Assembly: GCA_045128275.1 (NCBI GenBank)
Contig: JBGVRH010000046.1
Location: forward strand, 62,001-126,000
Source of the DNA: CAMEON01 sp045128275
GTDB taxonomy: Bacteria; Bacillota; Clostridia; Oscillospirales; CAG-272
DNA: 64,000 nt
Reading direction: 5' to 3'
Both the position numbers and the translations under genes were made by a program. This document shows, in pieces, positions 61,423-64,000 of this stretch. Numbering within the stretch: the first letter of the stretch is position 1; each line of letters starts with the position of its first letter. A model generated the notes under the pieces. That model saw nothing but the letters and a program-made list of their open reading frames with translations, made no database searches and had not been told where the DNA came from.

Positions 61423-62241
61423 ATGAGTGATACCAAAAAGATTCCCGTCACCAAGAAGATCGCGGGCATCCTCCGCGCTGTTGCGGGGACTCCCGATCCC
61501 AAGAACTTCACCTCCGCGGTGATCTGCGCCGCGGGAAGCTCCACCCGTATGGAGAAGCTCATGGGTGAGCCTCGCAAGCAGTTCATGGAGCTGGACGGTC
61601 TGCCCGTGGTGGCCCGTACCCTCATGGCCTACGAGGCCGCCGATACCGTCCACGAGATCATCGTGGTGGCCCGCGAGGACGAGCTTCCCCTCTACGAGGG
61701 CTTCAAGGAGAAGTATGGGCTGACCAAGCTGACCAAGGTGGTCAAGGGTGGCGCTACCCGCCAGGAGTCCGCCCGTCTGGGCTCGGATGAGGTGGACGAG
61801 CGCTGTAAGTTCGTGGCCGTGGCGGATGCCGCCCGTTGCCTGACTACCCCCGAGGAGATCCAGCGAGTCTGCCATGCCGCCTACCAGTACAGTGCGGCCT
61901 CGGCAGGTGTGAAGGCCACCGATACCGTCAAGGTTTGCGACAAGTCCGCCTTCATTGAGTCCACTCCTGACCGCAATTACGTCTGGCTGGCCCAGACCCC
62001 CCAGGTCTTCTCCATCGCCATCTACCGCACCGCCGCCTACGTCTGCCGTGACGAGGAGGTGGAGGCCACCGACGACAACTCCATGGCCGAGTACATCCGC
62101 GTACCCGTGAAGATGGTGGCCTGCTCCCGCGAGAACATCAAGATCACCGAGCCTGCCGACGTAGCCTTTGCCGAGGCCATCCTGGCCATGCGGAAGAAGA
62201 AGGCCGAAGCGGCCGCCGCTCCCGCCGAGGAGGCCAAGTGA
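61423..62241 (+). CDS. ispD: 2-C-methyl-D-erythritol 4-phosphate cytidylyltransferase
   Basis: The protein has 272 residues. The nucleotide-binding loop AVICAAGSSTRME (about 32-44), GGATRQESAR (about 109-118), VAVADAARCL (about 128-137) and TPQVF (about 187-191) match IspD. It makes CDP-methylerythritol in the MEP isoprenoid pathway. An N-terminal extension of about 30 residues and an alanine-rich tail make it longer than the usual 230. It overlaps ispF (TGATG). The start follows AAAGGAGACCGATT. Confidence 0.94.
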   Translation: MSDTKKIPVTKKIAGILRAVAGTPDPKNFTSAVICAAGSSTRMEKLMGEPRKQFMELDGLPVVARTLMAYEAADTVHEIIVVAREDELPLYEGFKEKYGLTKLTKVVKGGATRQESARLGSDEVDERCKFVAVADAARCLTTPEEIQRVCHAAYQYSAASAGVKATDTVKVCDKSAFIESTPDRNYVWLAQTPQVFSIAIYRTAAYVCRDEEVEATDDNSMAEYIRVPVKMVACSRENIKITEPADVAFAEAILAMRKKKAEAAAAPAEEAK

Positions 62242-62717
62242 TGCGCATCGGTCACGGCTACGACGTTCACCGCTTGGTGGAGGGTCGGAGGTGCATCATC
62301 GGCGGGGTGGATATTCCCCATGAAAAGGGGCTTCTTGGCCACTCCGATGCCGACGTTCTGCTCCACGCCATCATGGATGCGGTGCTGGGCGCTATGGCGG
62401 CGGGAGATATCGGCAAGCTCTTTCCCGACAATGATCCCACCTACAAGGGAGCGGACAGCCTTGTCCTGACCCGCCGTGTGGCCGAGGTCATGGTGGAGCG
62501 AGGCTACCGTCTCGGCAACGTGGATGCCACCGTCATTGCCCAAGCCCCCAAGCTGGCTCCCCACATCCCCGCCATGCGGGAGAAGATCGCCTCTGCCTTC
62601 GGTGTGGAGGTTGACCGCATCAGCGTCAAGGCCACTACCGAGGAGAAGCTGGGCTTTACCGGCTCGGGAGAGGGCATTGCCGCTCACGCCGTGTGTCTTC
62701 TGGAGGAGGCGCGGTGA
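62241..62717 (+). CDS. ispF: 2-C-methyl-D-erythritol 2,4-cyclodiphosphate synthase
   Basis: The protein has 158 residues. MRIGHGYDVHRLVEG (zinc ligands D and H), LLGHSDADVLLHAIMDA (about 34-50) and FTGSGEGIAAHAVCLLEE at the end are the family motifs. It is the third enzyme of the MEP pathway after IspD and IspE. The ATG overlaps the ispD stop by one base; a GTG three bases earlier is also possible. No gene for ispE is in the window. Confidence 0.96.
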   Translation: MRIGHGYDVHRLVEGRRCIIGGVDIPHEKGLLGHSDADVLLHAIMDAVLGAMAAGDIGKLFPDNDPTYKGADSLVLTRRVAEVMVERGYRLGNVDATVIAQAPKLAPHIPAMREKIASAFGVEVDRISVKATTEEKLGFTGSGEGIAAHAVCLLEEAR

Positions 62718-63006
62718 GTCCCCCCTACGGTGAATAACACTCTCAAAAAGCATTGCGGGAAAACACCTTTTCGGTAAAGTCCCACCAAAAAGGGCCGGCA
62801 CCCTTTGGCACCGACCCGAGAGATACACGCCGCGCGGCGCGCTGTCTTCTGTACTTCTCTGTTTTTCCCATAAAGGCTTCCCTGCGCGGGCGCGGCGCGG
62901 AGGCTCCCACCCACAGTATACGCGCCTGTTCGACAAATTGCGACACCCTTAGGATATTCCGAGGGGCACGGCTCCCGTTTGGGAGCAGAAAGGAACGGTA
63001 TCTGTC
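62718..63006. other. Intergenic interval with a possible minus-strand small transcription unit
   Basis: 289 bp without a plus-strand gene. On the minus strand it has a TATACT -10 (62915-62920), inverted GC-rich blocks (62829-62899), a 42-codon open frame (62743-62871) and an 11-bp hairpin with a T-run (62787-62817). The AGAAAGGAA site of rpe is at the right end. Confidence 0.55.
62787..62817 (-). terminator. Hairpin with T-run on the minus strand
   Basis: Read on the minus strand, GGGTCGGTGCC pairs with GGTGCCGGCCC over 11 bp (three G-U pairs), AAAG loop, followed by TTTTT. It has no annotated upstream gene on that strand, which suggests a small RNA or peptide gene in front of it. Confidence 0.55.
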
Positions 63007-63678
63007 ATGCTCTACATTGCTCCTTCTCTTCTGGCCGCCGACTTCTCTGATCTGCGCGGTGAGATCGCCCGCATGGAGGAAGCGGGAGCCAACTACCTGC
63101 ATCTGGACGTGATGGACGGACATTTCGTCCCCAACATCTCCTTTGGCTCCTGCGTGATCTCCTCCATCCGTCGGTGCACCAATCTGATCTTTGACGTGCA
63201 TCTCATGATCTCGGAGCCTCTCCGCTACGTGGACAGCTTCATCAAGGCGGGGGCGGACATCGTGACCTTCCATTATGAGGCGGTCAACAACCCCATGGCC
63301 ACCTTCAAGGCCATTAAGGAGCGGGAAATTCCCTGCGGTATCGCCATTTCCCCCAAGACCTCGGTGGAGGCGGTGCTTCCCTTCGTGGGTGTGGCCGACA
63401 TGATCCTGGTCATGACGGTGGAACCCGGCTTCGGCGGGCAGTCCTTCATGCCCGACTGTCTGGATAAGGTGCGGGTTCTGCGCCGTCACGCCCTCAAGAT
63501 GGGGGTGGATCTCAAGATCGAGGTGGACGGCGGCATTGGCGCGGACAACGCGGCTCACTGCACCGAGGCTGGCGCCAACGTGCTGGTGGCAGGCTCTGCC
63601 CTGTTCAAGACCAAGCGTCCCCGCTCGGTCATGGCGGCTATTCGGGAGGCGGGGAGAGAGCATCCGTTTATCGGGTAA
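63007..63678 (+). CDS. rpe: Ribulose-phosphate 3-epimerase
   Basis: This 223-residue TIM barrel has APSLLAADFSDL (about 4-15), YLHLDVMDGHFVPNISFG (about 32-49; metal ligands), MTVEPGFGGQSFM (about 138-150) and EVDGGIGADNA (about 175-185). It interconverts ribulose- and xylulose-5-phosphate. It is followed by a bidirectional terminator. The start follows AGAAAGGAACGG. Confidence 0.97.
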   Translation: MLYIAPSLLAADFSDLRGEIARMEEAGANYLHLDVMDGHFVPNISFGSCVISSIRRCTNLIFDVHLMISEPLRYVDSFIKAGADIVTFHYEAVNNPMATFKAIKEREIPCGIAISPKTSVEAVLPFVGVADMILVMTVEPGFGGQSFMPDCLDKVRVLRRHALKMGVDLKIEVDGGIGADNAAHCTEAGANVLVAGSALFKTKRPRSVMAAIREAGREHPFIG

Positions 63679-63697
63679 AAAACTTTGCGCTACATAG

Positions 63698-63737
63698 AAA
63701 AACCGTGCGAGTGGCATTCCATTCGCACGGTTTTTTG
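63698..63737. terminator. Bidirectional intrinsic terminator after rpe
   Basis: AAAAACCGTGCGA and TCGCACGGTTTTTT form a perfect stem with a 12-nt loop, flanked by A and T runs. It serves rpe and the convergent minus-strand gene at the window edge. Confidence 0.93.
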
Positions 63738-63749
63738 TTTTGTATTTGA

Positions 63750-64000
63750 TCAGTTGAGCTTGGTTTCGATCTCGTCGGGATAGCGCACGTCAATGAAGGA
63801 AGAGTATCCCTCTGCCTCCAGCTTCTGCTTCTGGAAGCCCACGTTCTTGTTCATCTTCTGCACCAGAACGATCTTCCCTGCCTCGCGCAGAGCATTGCAC
63901 TTGCACTGAAGCGCGGCCACGTCGCCGGACTGGAAAGCCTTGCCGTACAGGACGGCCACCTTCTCGCGGCTGCCCTCGGCCTTGAACTTCTTATCCAGCA
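63750..64000 (-). CDS. C-terminal fragment of an unidentified protein (possible HisZ/HisRS-like anticodon-binding fold)
   Basis: The last 82 codons of a gene that enters from beyond the right edge. The visible part reads KVAVLYGKAFQSGDVAALQ, REAGKIVLVQKMNKNVGFQKQKLEAEG and SFIDVRYPDEIETKLN. The strand-helix alternation and the K-rich segment resemble the anticodon-binding domain at the end of HisZ or HisRS, but the match is weak. It converges on rpe. Confidence 0.45.
   Translation of the reverse strand, partial: LDKKFKAEGSREKVAVLYGKAFQSGDVAALQCKCNALREAGKIVLVQKMNKNVGFQKQKLEAEGYSSFIDVRYPDEIETKLN

Overview
The window is a stretch of a high-GC (about 60 percent by eye), endospore-forming Clostridia-type genome. 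The evidence is a YlmC/YmxH protein, a GerW/YtfJ protein, a CotF-like coat protein, a pheS T-box, strong sigma-A promoters (TTGACA, 17 bp, TATAAT) and the gene orders scpA-scpB-DUF2953-gerW-dacF-rluB and lon-engB. An uncultured Oscillospirales- or Christensenellales-like gut lineage is my inference; no rRNA or tRNA is present to fix it. No CRISPR array or phage structural genes were seen.

Region 1 (1-14.4 kb, minus strand): a BadF-type sugar kinase (cut by the window edge); a CpsB-like phosphatase and a Wzz/BY-kinase with an exceptional tyrosine-rich tail (capsule or exopolysaccharide control); rpsB-tsf; ylmC; a P-type ATPase homologue that has lost its catalytic motifs; a predicted helical-toroid carbohydrate-active protein; a ClpE-type unfoldase with a zinc finger; and an acyltransferase-3 membrane protein.

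Region 2 (14.5-38.5 kb, mostly plus strand): an accessory zone of single unrelated genes packed close together: phosphoesterases, two RlmD-type RNA methyltransferases, an AT-rich Mrr-like nuclease with homing-endonuclease-type repeats, an IT-superfamily permease, a four-helix-bundle gene between inverted repeat arrays, a RAYT transposase, an SGNH hydrolase, a GDPD fusion, an APH(3')-like kinase, a GNAT-ASCH fusion, an RsmF-type methyltransferase, a DUF2079 membrane protein and a pectin-acetylesterase-like enzyme. Two genes are frameshifted (20.6 and 26.4 kb). Several kinds of palindromic intergenic repeats cluster here. The most notable is a family of five composite elements with shared imperfect inverted ends and different interiors.

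Region 3 (38.8-64 kb, plus strand): core housekeeping. It holds lon-engB, lysA, an M50 protease, the scpAB-gerW-dacF-rluB cluster, two paralogous metallo-beta-lactamase-fold lipoproteins with the same promoter/operator, tyrS, T-box-pheS-pheT, a DUF896 gene, tsaE-tsaB, rpiB, ispD-ispF and rpe. A minus-strand gene fragment sits at the end.

The best candidates for something undescribed are the composite intergenic elements, the four-helix-bundle unit with its 18-bp arrays, the AT-rich nuclease with flanking direct repeats, the P-type ATPase pseudoenzyme, and the duplicated operator in front of the two MBL lipoproteins.
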